Shown here: in pieces, positions 49,395 through 62,529 of the stretch
How the letters are laid out: each line of letters begins with the position of its first letter
How positions within the stretch are numbered: position 1 is the first letter of the stretch
Source of the DNA: Parasponia andersonii
Taxonomy: Eukaryota > Streptophyta > Magnoliopsida > Rosales > Cannabaceae
Length of the DNA: 64,000 bases
Assembly (NCBI GenBank): GCA_002914805.1
Contig: JXTB01000234.1
Coordinates: 501,904-565,903 of the forward strand
Direction: 5' to 3'
The notes under the pieces: generated by a model
Told to the model about the DNA's origin: nothing
Seen by the model: the letters and a program-made list of their open reading frames with translations, nothing else
Databases searched by the model: none
Made by a program: the position numbers and the translations under genes

Positions 49395-50433
49395 CAGTTT
49401 CATTCAAATGACCTTTAAGAATTTCATTGTTTATATCAATTTACTTAAATTTCTTATCCTTGAAAAACTGCTAGGTAAATACAACCCTAATAGTGGATTC
49501 TTTTAGTACTTAACTAAATGTTTCAAAGAAGTCCATACTAGGAATTTGAAATCCCTTGGCTACAAGCCGAGCTTTGAATCGATCAGCAGTACCATTAGCT
49601 TTGAATTTAGTTTAAAACACCCATTTATTTTGTACAACATTCATTTTAGGAGAATGAAGCACTAAGCACCAAGTGTTATTACGAATGAATGTTGCATATT
49701 CATGTTCCATTGCCTCATTCCATCTTGAGTCTGTATGAGTCATTTCAACATTAACTGGTTCTTAAACTGAAGCGGAATCGACTCGAATCACTGTAAACAC
49801 CTTTAGCTTATATATACTAGCCTTTGATCGATTAATCATAGGATGGCCATGACCATGAAAAGAAACTACACCATTTACTATTTCTATATCAGATATTGTA
49901 ACAATACTAGTTCTTTTAGGAGTTATTGTTATATCCTTATTGTCATTAATAACAAGAATGATATGTAGTAACTGGACTTAAAGCAATAGCAAGACTATTT
50001 ACCTTATCTACTACAGGGTGTATGGACTCAGTGGTACCAACTAAAGAAGAAACAAATATGGTAGTAGAGGAACTTAGATAGGTAGGTAGAACAAATGGAG
50101 AGCTAAGGTAGTTAAGTCTAAAAAGGCATTATTGAAAGAAGAATTTAAATTTTGAGTTTTGAACAGATTGGGATAAGGGAATTCAGTTTCATTGAAAGAA
50201 AAAATCCTAGCAATGTGGATTTTTCTTGAAATATTAAGATATCTATTTCCTTTATCTTATAAACTGTAGCCTAAGAACAGAAATTTTGAGGTTTTAAAAT
50301 AAAACTTATGACTATTATAAGGCCTAAGATAAGGAAAATAGGAACATCGAAAGACCTTTAGAAACTTATACTTATCAGGTTTACTCTTATGTAGTGGCTC
50401 ATATGGGGACAAATTGCTAGTATTAAGATTAGG
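49395..50433 (-). pseudogene. Copia RT N-terminal part and end of integrase
   Basis: The minus strand reads RWNEAMEHEYATFIRNNTWC, then ADRFKARLVAKGFQ, typical of copia RT starts; near 50350 the end of the integrase region reads SPYEPLHKSKPDKYKFLKVF. It is a fossil. Confidence 0.7.
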
Positions 50434-53386
50434 TGTAACACCTCTTAGCTTTTCTATATGACTATATAGGTTAAATTAGGAAATATTATTTTTTTATAAA
50501 TCATAACTTTAGTTTTGTTAAAAAAAAAGAGCAAATTTAAACTTTTTAAACTCTAGAAGTTGCTTGACATTACTTTTTGAAAGTGTCTTTATAAAATATA
50601 TAACTAGAAGGTCCTTATCAATTTATCTTATCATTAATAGTAATATTTACAACACATCAAAATATCGAAATATAAAAAAAATATTGCCCACAAATCAAGT
50701 CTGTCTACATCTGTATGATCCTGCAAAAAGAAAACTTGCTAGCCAACCAGCAACTCTATACATCATAGGTCTCCTCATCTACATCACAGGAACTAAATGT
50801 GCTAATGCTCAATAAGTAAATATTATGCATACTTGTGAACATGTTTCATGCAAAAACTTTATTCAAATTCCTATTGTACTATCTTTTTTTTTTTTAATAA
50901 CTTTTCATTTTGATACATTTTTCTTTGAAAACATTCTTTATAAGGTCTTTGAGTACACTGTAAAGTCGTGACAGTCGGTAGGCCACACCTACCTATACAG
51001 GAAGGAAACACATGGTCAATGTGAACTATACCTACCCAATATAAACCGACTAGGTAATACGTCTAATAAATATCATATTACAATACTCAGTTTCAGTTGT
51101 TGGTAAGCCATGCTCACCTATGTAGGAAGGATGCTTATGCAAACTATACCTATCCAATGAAGACAAACTAAATAATGTACTTAAAATATACCTCATAAAA
51201 TAAGTACAATTGTACTACTTTAAATCCAATGCATAAAAACTTCGCTCCTCTAAAAATTATGCTTAATTGGTCATGCCATGCTTATACCTTTCATGAACTT
51301 ACATCAACTATAGGAATAATACATATTACTATAATACACATAAACACATAGGAAAACATCTTATTTTTACTATTATCCTTATGATATAGTTAAAATAAAT
51401 CTTTACTTATCTTGTGTTTGATAAAAAAATAGTGAAAAAATTCAGTATTCTCTGTGACAAGGTGTGTGGAAGACCTGATATGAATTTCATTACTAAAATG
51501 ATTACTACAATGTAAAATGCTTAAAAAAATAACTATAAGACTGAAATCACAACTTTCACAAAATCAAAAAACCTAATTAGAAAATGAACCGAAAGCATAT
51601 TAGTGATATGAGGTATATAGTAACCAATAACTAGCATTAAAAACTGATTAAAATTATAAAAATATGAATGATAGTTATTTAATACAAAAATGATCCAAAA
51701 TAGTTTTAAAAAATATTTGGACAGTACCTCCCGTATTTTTAGAGTATGCACATTTCTTTTAAATCATAGTTTAAGACTTGCAATAAAAATTGAGAAACTA
51801 ATTCCTACATATACACATCAAAGAGGATTATTTGGAAGAACCTAAGTGCACTTAAATTCTTTTCGATTTAAACAAAGTTTAAACCCGGTTTTACACTTAT
51901 ATATCATGACAACCAGTAAGTAAATAGATGTAATGTACATAAAAGGATTAATATCTTACACATTCCAAGTAAAAAAATCAAATTATAAGTGTAGACAACT
52001 TATTTCAACAATGAAATCACTTGAATCCACAAATAGTAAATTTTAGGGCTTTAGGTCTGATTTTATTTTTCCACTAAAATTCTATACTTCTAGCTATATG
52101 AGCGAGTTTCTAAGACTTTTATTTATCCTATAGGAGTTTTGGTTTAAGAGCTACAGTAAGAAAAACCAATTACAAATTCAAAATCTTACATAAATCTCAC
52201 CTTGACTAGTTTAAACTTTTGCTGAATCTCTTGTCTTTTACCTCCACCAAATTGATTCCGAAGACTTTGAAATGGATTTTAGGACTCAAGAAAACCTAAA
52301 AAAATCATTATTTAAGTGGTATCAAGTGGAGAATTGAAATAAGAAAATGAAAATTAGGAAGAAAAACTAGTAGAAATACCTTGACTAGTTTGGACTTATC
52401 TTTACTTTCTTGAGCCCTAATTTGAGTTGTAACATTTGAAAACTCTTGGAAATGATTGAGAGGAGTTAAGAGAAGCCTAAAAAGGAGCTAGATAGTTTCA
52501 GGCTGTAGCTGAACAAAAAAGAGAAGAAAATGATCATATTTGGTGATACTTAATGACTAAGAAATGACATAACTTAAATTTTGAAGGGTATTTTGGGTAT
52601 TTTTCATATTACATTCCATATGTTCAGCTCTAAAACATTTTTAGCATACTCACCACGTTACTGGTCAATTCCATACACCCAATTATAGATAAAGTTGGTG
52701 AATCCTAACTTAAAAAATGAAAACTAGACATACTTGGACTTGTGATTCTATATGACCAATTTTATTGTAATCTGGTAGAATCTAGCCCTATAACTAATCA
52801 TTAAATATAAAAATAAGACTCTAATTAATAATGAAAATGTATTATTCATACTCAATTTTTAGAATGCATAAAAATGACATTATGCGATTAAGCTGAATCT
52901 AAGCTAGTTTAGTACAATAAAATCTAAATCAGTGTCCTGAATGCCATCTTATGCTTACTTGCGGCCAATAAATAAAATACTATAAGTGAGTCCTAGACAT
53001 TTAATTAAAGCTATTTGATGTGTTAAACACACAATGAATTCGACTCCAAAAAGCATGAAAAATGCTTAACGAAAAACTACCATTTGACCCAGTTATTAAC
53101 AAACTTGATTTTAATTCATATGCATATAATATTGCATCCATAAATATATTCTTTATTCTTTTAGCACACTGAGCTCTCTCTCTCTCTCTTTCGGAAGATA
53201 TTGAGCCTTTACACTACATGGGAGAACCTCAATAAACATTAGTATAATAATATAGATCAAAAGTATTTAACAATCAGAATAAGCAATTTACGATAAAATG
53301 GATACTAGATACTTGATATATCTATTATACAATATGAATATATTTATTATTGACTTATTATATATGTTAGAATCTTGAATATCACA
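50434..53386. mobile_element. Solo LTR-like insertion inside the copia integrase
   Basis: The 2953-base segment starts TGTAACACCTC and ends AATATCACA; flanks TTAGG (50429-50433) and CTAGG (53387-53391) give a 5-base TSD with one mismatch. Integrase sequence lies on both sides. A loose tandem pair (GGTAGGCCACACCTACCTAT and GGTAAGCCATGCTCACCTAT) is at about 50978 and 51100. No retrotransposon genes were recognised inside. Confidence 0.6.
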
Positions 53387-54199
53387 CTAGGAATCCTATT
53401 AATCAGGTAAACTAATGAAACAAAAGAATCCCACCAATACTTAAAGGGGCATTTGTGATTAAGCTAAGAGGGCAAGTCCAAATTTCTATCATTACAAACA
53501 TTTTGCTGATGTGTATATGGGCCGGGGTGTCTAAATTGGATACCGAATTTTTTAAATAAGGGGAAAAGACCTCTATATTCACCTCCCTAAACAGTCTGAA
53601 TATTTTTTATCTTCTTACCAAAATTCTTTTCAATAAAAGTATTAAACTCATAAAACAACTTATAAGCTTCTAACTTTTGTTTCAATGGAAAAATCTATGT
53701 CTATTAGGTGTAATGATCAAAAAAATGCGCGCATAATATCTAAAACCATGAAGAGACAAATGAGGTGATAGGCCTCCATACATCCGAGTGCAACAATTCA
53801 AATGGTTGTGTTGTTTTTAACACTGAAGCATGAAATATAGATTGATGTAATTTTCCATATTGACAAGCATCACTGAAATTAAAATTCTTTATTAATAATG
53901 GGCTTTATACGTTAGAGATAAGTTTTTGTAACACTATGATTTGGATGACAATCTGATAACATAGAGACATCACCATTATTGGATGAGGTATTTACATTGC
54001 TAACATATATAATAGGTTTAAAATTTGATGCTTGAGAAGAGCCTTGAGGCAGAGTGAGCTGCTACAATCCATTCTTAAGCATGCCCTACACTAGCGTCTT
54101 CTTTGTAATGTTATTATTTACAGCATAAGAAGTTGAAGTGAAGTCAACAATAACATCATTATGAAGTTTAAACTGAGAAATGCCGATAAGGTTCTGAGT

Positions 54200-55640
54200 A
54201 ATATGAGGTACGTGGAAAATATGTTTTAGAAATAGAGGCTTAAATTTTGAACAAGTACAGAAGAGCCAATATTAGAAATGGACAGTTCAGAGCCATTATC
54301 AACAATCAGCTTTTCCTTACCTTTGTACTCATTTTACAGAGTGAGATTGTTGAAATCGGCAGCCACATGGTGAGAAGCATTATTATCCATGTACCAATTT
54401 CTATCAGTACCATTACTAGTTGCTGCAGTGGCCATATAGGCTTGGTTGTTCTGTGTTTGAGATGATGAAGATGAATAAGGACCTTGAAGGCTGAGATCGA
54501 AACGATGAAAGAATTTAACAGCAATATGGCTAGCTTTGCCATAGACTTAGCAGATTGGACGATTGCCATTATTTCTACCATCTTGGTCACCGCGACCATC
54601 AATATCCACCAGGTCCACCATGAGAAGCGCTAGAATTGCCACCAGGAAAACCACCAGAACTGCCACTAGAGGACTTTAACTTTGAATTGACATAATTCAT
54701 ATAAGGATGAGTGAGATGACCTGTAATATAAGTTGAGTTGCTCTAGATGCATTTCTTAGTTCTGGAGCATGAATTGAACCTCTTGTATAGTCATAGATTC
54801 TTGATAAGAGGTGAGATTAATCACTACAGATTCATACTCAGGACCTAAAACCAGGATGTAAAGTATGAGCTCCTCATTAGTAATAGCTTGTCCTAGAGTG
54901 AGCAGATTGTCAGCAATGCCTCGCATTTTGAGGATATATTCATCAATCACTATAGTTACTTTCTTCAAACCCTAAAGAAGAAGACAAAGTTGCAGAGTAC
55001 ATGCTTTAGACTTTGTGGAGAACAATTGCTTAAGAGTGAGCTAAGTCCTAGCAAACGTATTTGTTGGGATATTTGCCCTAAAAAGTAGATTTCTAATTTT
55101 ACCATTTTAGTATAAATAACTTTCTCTTATATGTAATTATGATAGTTGCTAGATTAAATTATCTCAGTTGAACAGTTTATTTATCTGAAAAAATTTCCAT
55201 GACTTTATTTTTGTATAAAGAAAAAAATATAATAAAGTATTAATTATGCGGAGATTCATTTCTTTATCTAAGTCTAAATTAACTAGTTCACAATCTGTAA
55301 ATAAAGATAGAATATTTTATTTATCAAAGATTATAATGTTTGTCTATCTCAACAAAAATGATAGAAACTGTTCAAGGTGAATCCAGGTTGTGTGATCTGG
55401 ATTGTTGACGAACTGATTTAATTAATTAGAATTGGGAAATAACGCATCAGGACAAGGCTGAGTGCCAAAGAGGTAACCATTAAGGTCATGAGGACGCACC
55501 GCTAGAAGCATCTGGGAGTGCGAGTTGGAGTAGTTGTTACAATCAAGCTGAAGAGTGAGGGGATTCAGATTATTTGGAATCGCCATAACTGGAAGTGAAG
55601 GTCGAGAGGAGAGCAAAGGTTGAAGACGGCTCCGATACCC
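54200..55640 (-). pseudogene. Copia gag region
   Basis: The start reads NNLNPLTLQLDCNNYSN and PHDLNGYLFGTQPCPDA; further on YILKMRGIADNLLTLGQAI and ELILYILVLGPEYESVVINL, as in copia-type gag (UBN2). An LTR fragment (55062-55352) interrupts it. It is a fossil. Confidence 0.75.
55062..55352 (+). mobile_element. LTR fragment inside the copia gag
   Basis: It starts TGTTGGGATATTTGCCC and follows the inverted sequence of the solo LTR 47587-49389 for about 290 bases, then the similarity ends. It is therefore a truncated copy in the opposite orientation. Confidence 0.65.
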
Positions 55641-56012
55641 TAACAAGAAAACTATATTGATATGAATTTGTGTAAAAGGCTTGATAACTCTCAGAGCCTT
55701 AATAACATTATACTTATTTGAAGCTTTATACAAAGAGTTCATTAGAAGCTTAACAGTTTTGCTAACAGAAAGATTAAATAGATTCTAACAGCTTTCACAA
55801 TTCATGGAATGTCCTAGTTGACTATGTACTGACTAATCAACTATTTTTAGATGATTCTTCAATATTGTCCAACTATTCAAATTATTAAAACCGTTAGATA
55901 ATTAATCTAATGACTAGAAAAAAGATGTTATAGATAGAAAATAAAACCTAGTGGAATTGGGACCCATATTTATATATGTATACATATGCAGGTCTCTCCA
56001 AAATATAGATAC

Positions 56013-56225
56013 CTTGATACCAAAAAACTTGAAACGTAATCCAGCTATTGAGAAAGTGCATAAAGCTTCAAAAGAATGCTTCTTCCGATCCACGATTGCT
56101 TTGGCTTCACGGATATAGTGTAATGGATCATCTGGCTTTAAAATAACGGTTAAGTGTAGGAGGACATAACTAATCCAATTTCCCCACTTCGCTTTTGTAT
56201 TTTTCTCCATCATATCGGTTAATGC
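56013..56225 (-). pseudogene. WSD1-like: Gene C exon 5
   Basis: A 213-base exon begins ALTDMMEKNTKAKWGNWISY after acceptor TTCTTAG and ends FFGIK before donor GTATCT. It is open and in phase 0. Confidence 0.7.
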
Positions 56226-56406
56226 CTAAGAATTGATACAAACGTAAACACTTTTGGTGTTATTATTAATAAATTATATAATTATGTTCCTGGAAAAAGA
56301 AATTATATAAGGAAAACTAATATAAATGAAAAACATAGCATGATCAATTGATCTTTGTATTAGCGCGCACATATATATAATATATATTTATACAATCATT
56401 AGTAAC

Positions 56407-56495
56407 CTGAATTCCTGCTGATGGTCTAACGTTAACGAGCAAGATGGATCTTAGGCAAATGTCTTAAGGAAGATTGTTTTTCTTCTCATTTCCTC
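56407..56495 (-). pseudogene. WSD1-like: Gene C exon 4 with in-frame stop
   Basis: An 89-base exon after acceptor TATATAG. In frame it reads GGNEKKNNLP and then stop; the rest still resembles LRSNLLVNIRPSPGIQ. The donor CAG|GTTACT is canonical. Confidence 0.7.
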
Positions 56496-56649
56496 CTATA
56501 TATATAATCATTTGAAACGAAAAGTTACGAAAGTAGGTGCGCTGATTTTGTCGCCTTAAATTTTTATTGTGAATAAATATATTCTATCTATCGAGAGATA
56601 TGAATTATAATAAGACAAATTAAGCAAAATCAAAGAAGTGGAAGTTTAC

Positions 56650-56716
56650 CGTATCTTCTATTTAGATATGTAGACAGACCAGCTTGTGTGACTCCGACAG
56701 CAACATCATAAATCGT
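56650..56716 (-). pseudogene. WSD1-like: Gene C exon 3
   Basis: A 67-base exon codes TIYDVAVGVTQAGLSTYL between acceptor TTGTAG and donor GTAAAC. It is open. Confidence 0.7.
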
Positions 56717-56934
56717 CTACAAGAGACAAATTAACAACATTAATTTGTCACGTACGACACACTAATTTGCTAGTGCAACATCATATAAAACTCTATACAT
56801 ATATCACTACTGTAGCATAAATTCTTTTTTTTTTTCCTTTTTTTTTTTGGGTGAAAATCGTAGTATAGCATAAATTCTTCTATTTACATATAAAACAATT
56901 TTACGTATAAAATCAAAAGTAGTTGACTAATTAC

Positions 56935-57543
56935 CGCGTTAATTGCATTCTTCACCATTTTCATGTCATCGAAACTGACCACCCTAAAAACAATTCGCCG
57001 AGCAGTACCATTGTACTCACTACCTGGACGATGTTTAATAGGGTTCTTGGTATCTTTGATCAGGAACAAAGCCATCACCATGAACATCATGACATCCACA
57101 AAGGTATTCCAAAACAACCGGAGGAGCCACCATAACCTCAAGAAGAAGCAGTTTATTACGTAGCATCTGTTATTAGAACCACTAATACTATTGACTTTTA
57201 CCTCCTCTCTCTTTGCCGTCAACAAAATCGTCGGCAGAGCCTCAGGGTCTGCTGTCTGACATGTGCATGCAAAGGAGAAGAGACATGAGGGAGATGTTGT
57301 CACTGAGCGAGTGGTGAATCCTGAAAATGCTCACGCCCTCGGTGTTGGAGGTTTTTAGCTTTAGGACATGGACCTCCCAAAGAGGTTTCGACTTGTCAAG
57401 GCTTGTTTTAGTGAAGTATATATAGTCTTCCACGAACTTGTCTGGGGCGATTTCCATATATGGTTCAATACTATCACATGCTTATCCAAGTCAACGCCCG
57501 TTCTAACGCATTTCATCTTTCTAACATCCTTGTCGTTCACAAC
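56935..57543 (-). pseudogene. WSD1-like: Gene C exon 2, frame broken
   Basis: Exon 2 starts with VVNDKDVRKMKCVRTGVDLDK after acceptor TTTAAG and ends at donor GCG|GTAATT. Parts of the conserved text lie in different frames: VEDYIYFTKTSLDKSKPLWE in one, then FACTCQTADPEALPTI in another. The catalytic motif is HHSLSDN at 57296-57316. Confidence 0.75.
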
Positions 57544-57639
57544 CTTAAACAAATTAAAGGCATTTAATTATATGTGTGTTTTTTTTCGATAAATTGTTTT
57601 TATAAGTAGAGAACATATCAAAAATAACTAAAATTGATA

Positions 57640-58082
57640 TAGTAGATTGCTAGATTTCTATCTAATTTGTGTTCTCACAAGGAGAAGAGAAATATGCAAA
57701 ATTCTCACAGATAATTTGGAAAAGAAAACTAAGATTTGATTGAAAAATGAGATGATTACAACTCTTGCTAATGAAGACTATTTATATAAGTCTAGGATTA
57801 ATCTAAACTATCTAATAAAATAATACTAAGAAGTTTATAACTATATACCTAGTACCTACTAACCAAACACACTTGAAATAAATAAATTATTCACCTAATA
57901 TACTTCAAATAAATAAGTAAATAACTTAACACATTTCAAATAAATAAGTCTATGATACCTAACATACAAAAGTATTCTATCAACCAATGGAATGTTCTTT
58001 AGATTGAGTTTTGAAATATTGGGCTTTGGTTTTGGGTCATGGATGATAGTTATTTGGATATTAGTATTGGGCTATTGCATCA
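57640..58082 (-). repeat. LTR of the chromovirus fossil
   Basis: On the minus strand the LTR begins TGATGCAATAGCCC (at 58082), directly after the purine tract. Its far end, near 57640, could not be fixed because the partner LTR is not in the window. Confidence 0.55.
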
Positions 58083-58808
58083 ATTCTTCCCCTCTTGAAA
58101 AAAAAAACTCGTCCTCGAGTTACTCAATATATGACTTTCGGTCTATAGTACTCGTATAGATCTTAAACATTGAAGGTCTTAGAAATTACTTAACTATCTA
58201 GTAGATCAATGATATTTACATTATTATTAATTTTTTGAATAATGCAAAATGGGGCCAGTCTTCTTCTGCTTGAGTTTACTATATTTTCTTGCTAGAAGTT
58301 TTTCTTTAAACAAATAAACTATTACAAAATTGCCTTTTTCGAATTACTTGAATCTTCTATGCTTGTCAGCGTTAGTATTATATTTTGCAGTAGACCCTTC
58401 TAACTTTTTTTTCACTTCTTCTTAAATGTGGGTTGCCTTATTGATCAAATGATCAGCAATGATACTCATCCGTGGAAGTTTTGGTAAAGGTACCAAGTTG
58501 AGAGTATACAATGGAGGATGAATAGGAACAATTTCAAATGGAGATTTACCACTGAAACGATTTGGCATATTATTGTAGACAAACTCTGCTTGCGGTAGGA
58601 TATTTTTTCACTATCTAGGGCTTTCTTTAGTCAAGCACTGTAAAATATTGCCCAGTGTGCAATTGGTGAGTTCAATTTACCCATCTGTTTAGGGATGATA
58701 AGTGCTACTAAACTGTAAGGTGGTATTAAGTCTCTTCCACAAAATGTGCCAAAAATGATTGAGGAATTTACTATTGCGGTCAAAGACTATTGTCTTTGGT
58801 AATTCATA

Positions 58809-60452
58809 TCAACGAACAATCTCTCGAAAGAACAATTGAGTAATATTAGTAGCATCTGAGATTTTCTTGTAGGGAATAAAGTAAGCCATTTTAGAAAAAC
58901 AATTTACCATAACAAAGATAGAATCCGAACATGTCTGTATTTGTGGTAGTCCCAAAATGAAATCCATGGATAAATCTTCCCAGAAAGCATCAAGAATAGG
59001 AAGTAGCATATACAATTAAGTGTTTTGAGCTTCTCCCTTTGCAGTCTAGCATATATAACAATATTTGATAAATTTCTCGATATCACGCTTGAGATGTGGC
59101 CAAAAGTATCGAGCTTCCACTAATGAAATAGTTTTGTCTCATCTTATGTATCTACATAACCATCCTGCATATAGCTCTTGAATTATGTGTTCTTTGAGAG
59201 ATTTCACTTTAAGAATTATTTTGATTTATCCTCATAGAATACATAAACGATTTTTAAGGAATAGAAAAGCATCATATATTTGATGTTTATTTGCAACTCT
59301 ACTTATGTACTTCTGTCATTCTTCTTTGAAATCTTCATCATCTGCATATAATTCTTTTAAATAATTAAAACCAATTATTTCATTTTGAATAATAGCCAGT
59401 AACATAACTCGGTGACTCAATGCATCAACAACTTTATTTTATTGTCCTGACTTATGCCAAAGAGAGAAAGTAAACTTCTGGATGTAGGCAATCCATCAAG
59501 CAGGCATTCGGTTTAGTTTGGAAGATTTGTTGAGGTACTTAAGAGCTTAAAGATCCGTATTGAGAATGAATTCTTCCTGCACTAGATACAGTTCCCATTG
59601 TTGCAATGTGCTCTTCTTTCTAGATTCGTTTATCTTTTTACTAAAGAAAGCTATCAGCTTCATGTCTTAGGATAGAACAGCTCTAATTACTATGCCAGAG
59701 GCATAATAGTCAACTTGGAATATTTTGTCAAAGTCAGGAAGTGCAAGGACGAGTGTATTTGAAAGTTTTTCCTTCAAGATAGCAAAACATTGTTTCGCTT
59801 CTTTTGTCCAAAGGAATTGCTTTTGCTTCAAATAGTCGGTGAGCGGTATAGCTATAGTGTCAAAGTTTCTCACAAATCATTTATAAAAAGTAACAAGGCC
59901 ATAAAAATTTTGAACTTCTGTAATGGTCTATGGTGTTGGCCATCCTCGGGTTGCATTATCTTAATTAACTTTAATTTTTTCAAAACTTACAACAATGCTC
60001 AAGAGGACTAAGCTATTATAAAACTACATTTCTCCCGATTGACGTACAACTAAATCTCACGAAGTGCATTAAAAACTTCAGTCAAGTGTTGTAGATGTTC
60101 TTCCTTATTCTAACTATAGACCAAATATCATCAAAATAAATAATGACAAATCTTCTAATGAAAAGTTAGAATACCTGATTTATTAATGTCACGAAAGTAC
60201 TCGGGACAGTGGATAGACCAGATGGCATATCTAACCACTCATGTAGTTCTTCGTGTGTTTTAAATGCAGTCTTGCATTTATATCTAGGATGAATATGAAT
60301 CTTATGGTATCCACTCCACAAATCAATCTTGAAAAAGAGATTTGATCTTCCCAATCTATCAAGTATGTCATCCAATCATGGGATAGGAAATCGGTATCAT
60401 ACCATAATCTTATTGATAGCTTGACTGTCAATGCACATCCTCTAGCTTCCAT
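58809..60452 (-). pseudogene. RT, RNase H and integrase of the chromovirus fossil
   Basis: RT: LGRSNLFFKIDLWSGYHKI and THEELHEWLDMPSGL. RNase H: FLWTKEAKQCFAILKEKL. Integrase: [20 protein letters not shown] and [17 protein letters not shown]. The order fits Ty3/gypsy pol on the minus strand. It is a fossil. Confidence 0.75.
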
Positions 60453-62326
60453 CTTTCTTTGGTGTTAGGAATGCATGTACAGCCACAGGGCTCATACTTT
60501 CTCTAATCATCCTTTCTTGAGGAGGTCTTAAACTTATGTTTGTAGGATATCATACTCTTTAGGACTCACTCGGTAGTATGGCAGACTCGGCAATGCTCAA
60601 AGAACAAGATTAGTCTGGTATTGAATCTTTCATTAGGGTAGTAAACTAACAAGTAACTCCTTAGAAATGATGTCTTCAAATTCGGACAGTAATATTTGAA
60701 CTTGCATTGAAATATTGGAAGAATTATATGCCTATTTAGGTATAAAAAGAAGATTATTCTGATAGAGATTGTTTCTTTAGTTTGCAGCCTCGTACGAGCC
60801 AGAGTAATCTTCATATTATCTTCATAGTCGTGTCAGGGCTTTATTTCTTCCGATTTTTTTTATTTAATCTAAATCAAATTTAAAACAAATTAAATTAAAA
60901 ATCTAAAACAAATTAAATTAATTCCGAATTAATTAAACTAACTAAATTAAATTATCTTAAACTAAAGTAAATACCTAAACGTAATCAAAGTGAAATGAAA
61001 TAAAATAATTTAAATTATTTAAAATTTAAACTAGAATTACTCAAAGACACTTATTTTAACTAAGTAAAAAGGTACAAATAATTCTATTTTTATAGAGTTA
61101 TCACAATTTCAAACTTGATGTTTCGCTCCGACAAAAGAAAGAAATAAAACCTAAACAAAATTCTAAACACCTAGAAATGACTTACCTATGACCTAGTTTG
61201 ACTTTCAAAATTGCCTCAAAGATTGCACATAATATAATGTTATAATATTTTCACTATAATATGTACTCAAATTTATAATATTGTCATTATAGCATGGGTT
61301 AAAATTACATTATTAACATTATTATAAATTTAAATTATATGCACTTTAAAATGTGGTCAAAGTTGATACATTTATATATATTTTTTTGTTTTAATTTTAC
61401 TTACAATTTGTCCTCACCAATTTCTATAAATTAGAACTCCCATTCCTACTCACATATTTCACAAAACAAAGAAAATTAAGTATTTAAGTCTTTAACTTCA
61501 AGAGTAATATTAAGTATTGTCAATAATAAAGAGTTAGATTTCGCTCTTCTCAATATGGTTAACCACATGTCAACCGTTTGGGAGTCATCCTTACATAGAA
61601 TGAGCGGAGAATAAGGGTGTGAACTAATTTTACTTGGAAAATTCTCGAGGCCAAAGTAGGCTTTCGTTCAGTCATCCCAATGTAGCATGAGTGCACTAAA
61701 ACGAGTAGATGAGCCAAAACCCAAAAATGAGGTTGTTAAGAGGATTTCTTTCCTCTCACATTTGGATGAGTACACCAAAATGACAATTTGTGTGCTAAAG
61801 AAAGTTCATTTTAATTCCAAGGACCCCAGTTCAGTCATTAACTGTTTGATATACTTTTTCCTTGAGAGAATTTGTTCATCAAAAAATTGTCACACAACAC
61901 TAAAATGATATATTTGACCATATAGAATCTCTTAAATAAGTACTATAAATTAATTGCATAAAATCCTTGGGGGTGAACTTCTGAAAGTTGAATTGATTAC
62001 TTGGTTTTATTATTCCTCGGCTTTTCAGGAAAGCCTAATTCATAATTTCTCTACAGCTTATAAATTCCAAGAAAGAAAACACCAAAGGATCAGATGTTAA
62101 GACACATCTCCCACCATAGTACTAAACCGTTAGATAGCATTCTCTCATAAACACATTTAGCTTTGCCATTATGCAACATATTTAAATTGAACTGCCACGG
62201 TTAACCAAGTAACATATGACAAGTATCCATAAAAATAACATCACATAATACCTCATCCTTGTATTTATTAATGGAGAAAGGAAGTCGATATTGTTCTATT
62301 ACTTTTGTTTTACCGATGTCCTTGAT

Positions 62327-62512
62327 CTAACCAATGCGATATAGGATAGTATATGGTAGGGTTGGTAATTGTAACTTGTCCACTATAGTTTCGTATACTA
62401 TGTTCTTGCTACTTCCACTATCAATACTAAGTGCTCGTTGTTCAATCGTATAACAGGTATTGCAGATGTTGTGTGATTGTATGTCTTCCTCCTTCTTTGG
62501 CTTATATATCAA
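62327..62512 (-). pseudogene. Protease-like part of the chromovirus fossil
   Basis: The frame reads RALSIDSGSSKNIVYETIVD followed by KLQLPTLPY, like the aspartic protease region of CRM-type elements. It is a fossil. Confidence 0.55.
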
Positions 62513-62529
62513 TTATCTTATCACTAAAA

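Larger units (their letters stand above)
47150..55790 (-). mobile_element. Ty1/copia retrotransposon fossil with three LTR insertions
   Basis: Minus-strand order: a possible short LTR at about 55641-55790, a primer-binding site (GGTATCGGAGC at 55628-55639), gag at 54200-55640, integrase at 53390-54200 and 50300-50430, RT at 47160-47586 and 49395-50100. The RNase H part and the other LTR are missing on the left. Two solo LTRs and one LTR fragment from other families lie inside it. It is old and broken in many places. It sits in what was intron 5 of gene C. Confidence 0.75.
56013..57543 (-). pseudogene. WSD1-like: Gene C: degenerate WSD1-like acyltransferase, exons 2-5
   Basis: Exons by alignment with A and B: 56935-57543 (exon 2), 56650-56716 (exon 3), 56407-56495 (exon 4) and 56013-56225 (exon 5). 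Splice sites are canonical and introns are short, so this copy keeps the ancestral compact layout. The active-site region reads HHSLSDN, which loses the glycine of HHxxxDG; the frame changes at least twice within exon 2; exon 4 has a TAA (56464-56466) right after NNLP. Exon 1 is missing where a chromovirus begins in intron 1, and exons 6-7 are missing where a copia element begins in intron 5. It is a pseudogene. Confidence 0.8.
57600..62529 (-). mobile_element. Ty3/gypsy chromovirus fossil (CRM-like) in intron 1 of gene C
   Basis: Minus-strand order from right to left: protease-like about 62330-62510, RT about 60170-60450, RNase H about 59670-59870, integrase about 58810-59090, a purine tract (CAAGAGGGGAAGAATTG) and an LTR ending at 58082. 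The protein motifs resemble plant chromoviruses of the CRM type. Gag and the other LTR are not seen; an Athila-like LTR begins at 62530. The region 60850-62300 holds no recognised part. Broken in many places. Confidence 0.65.
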
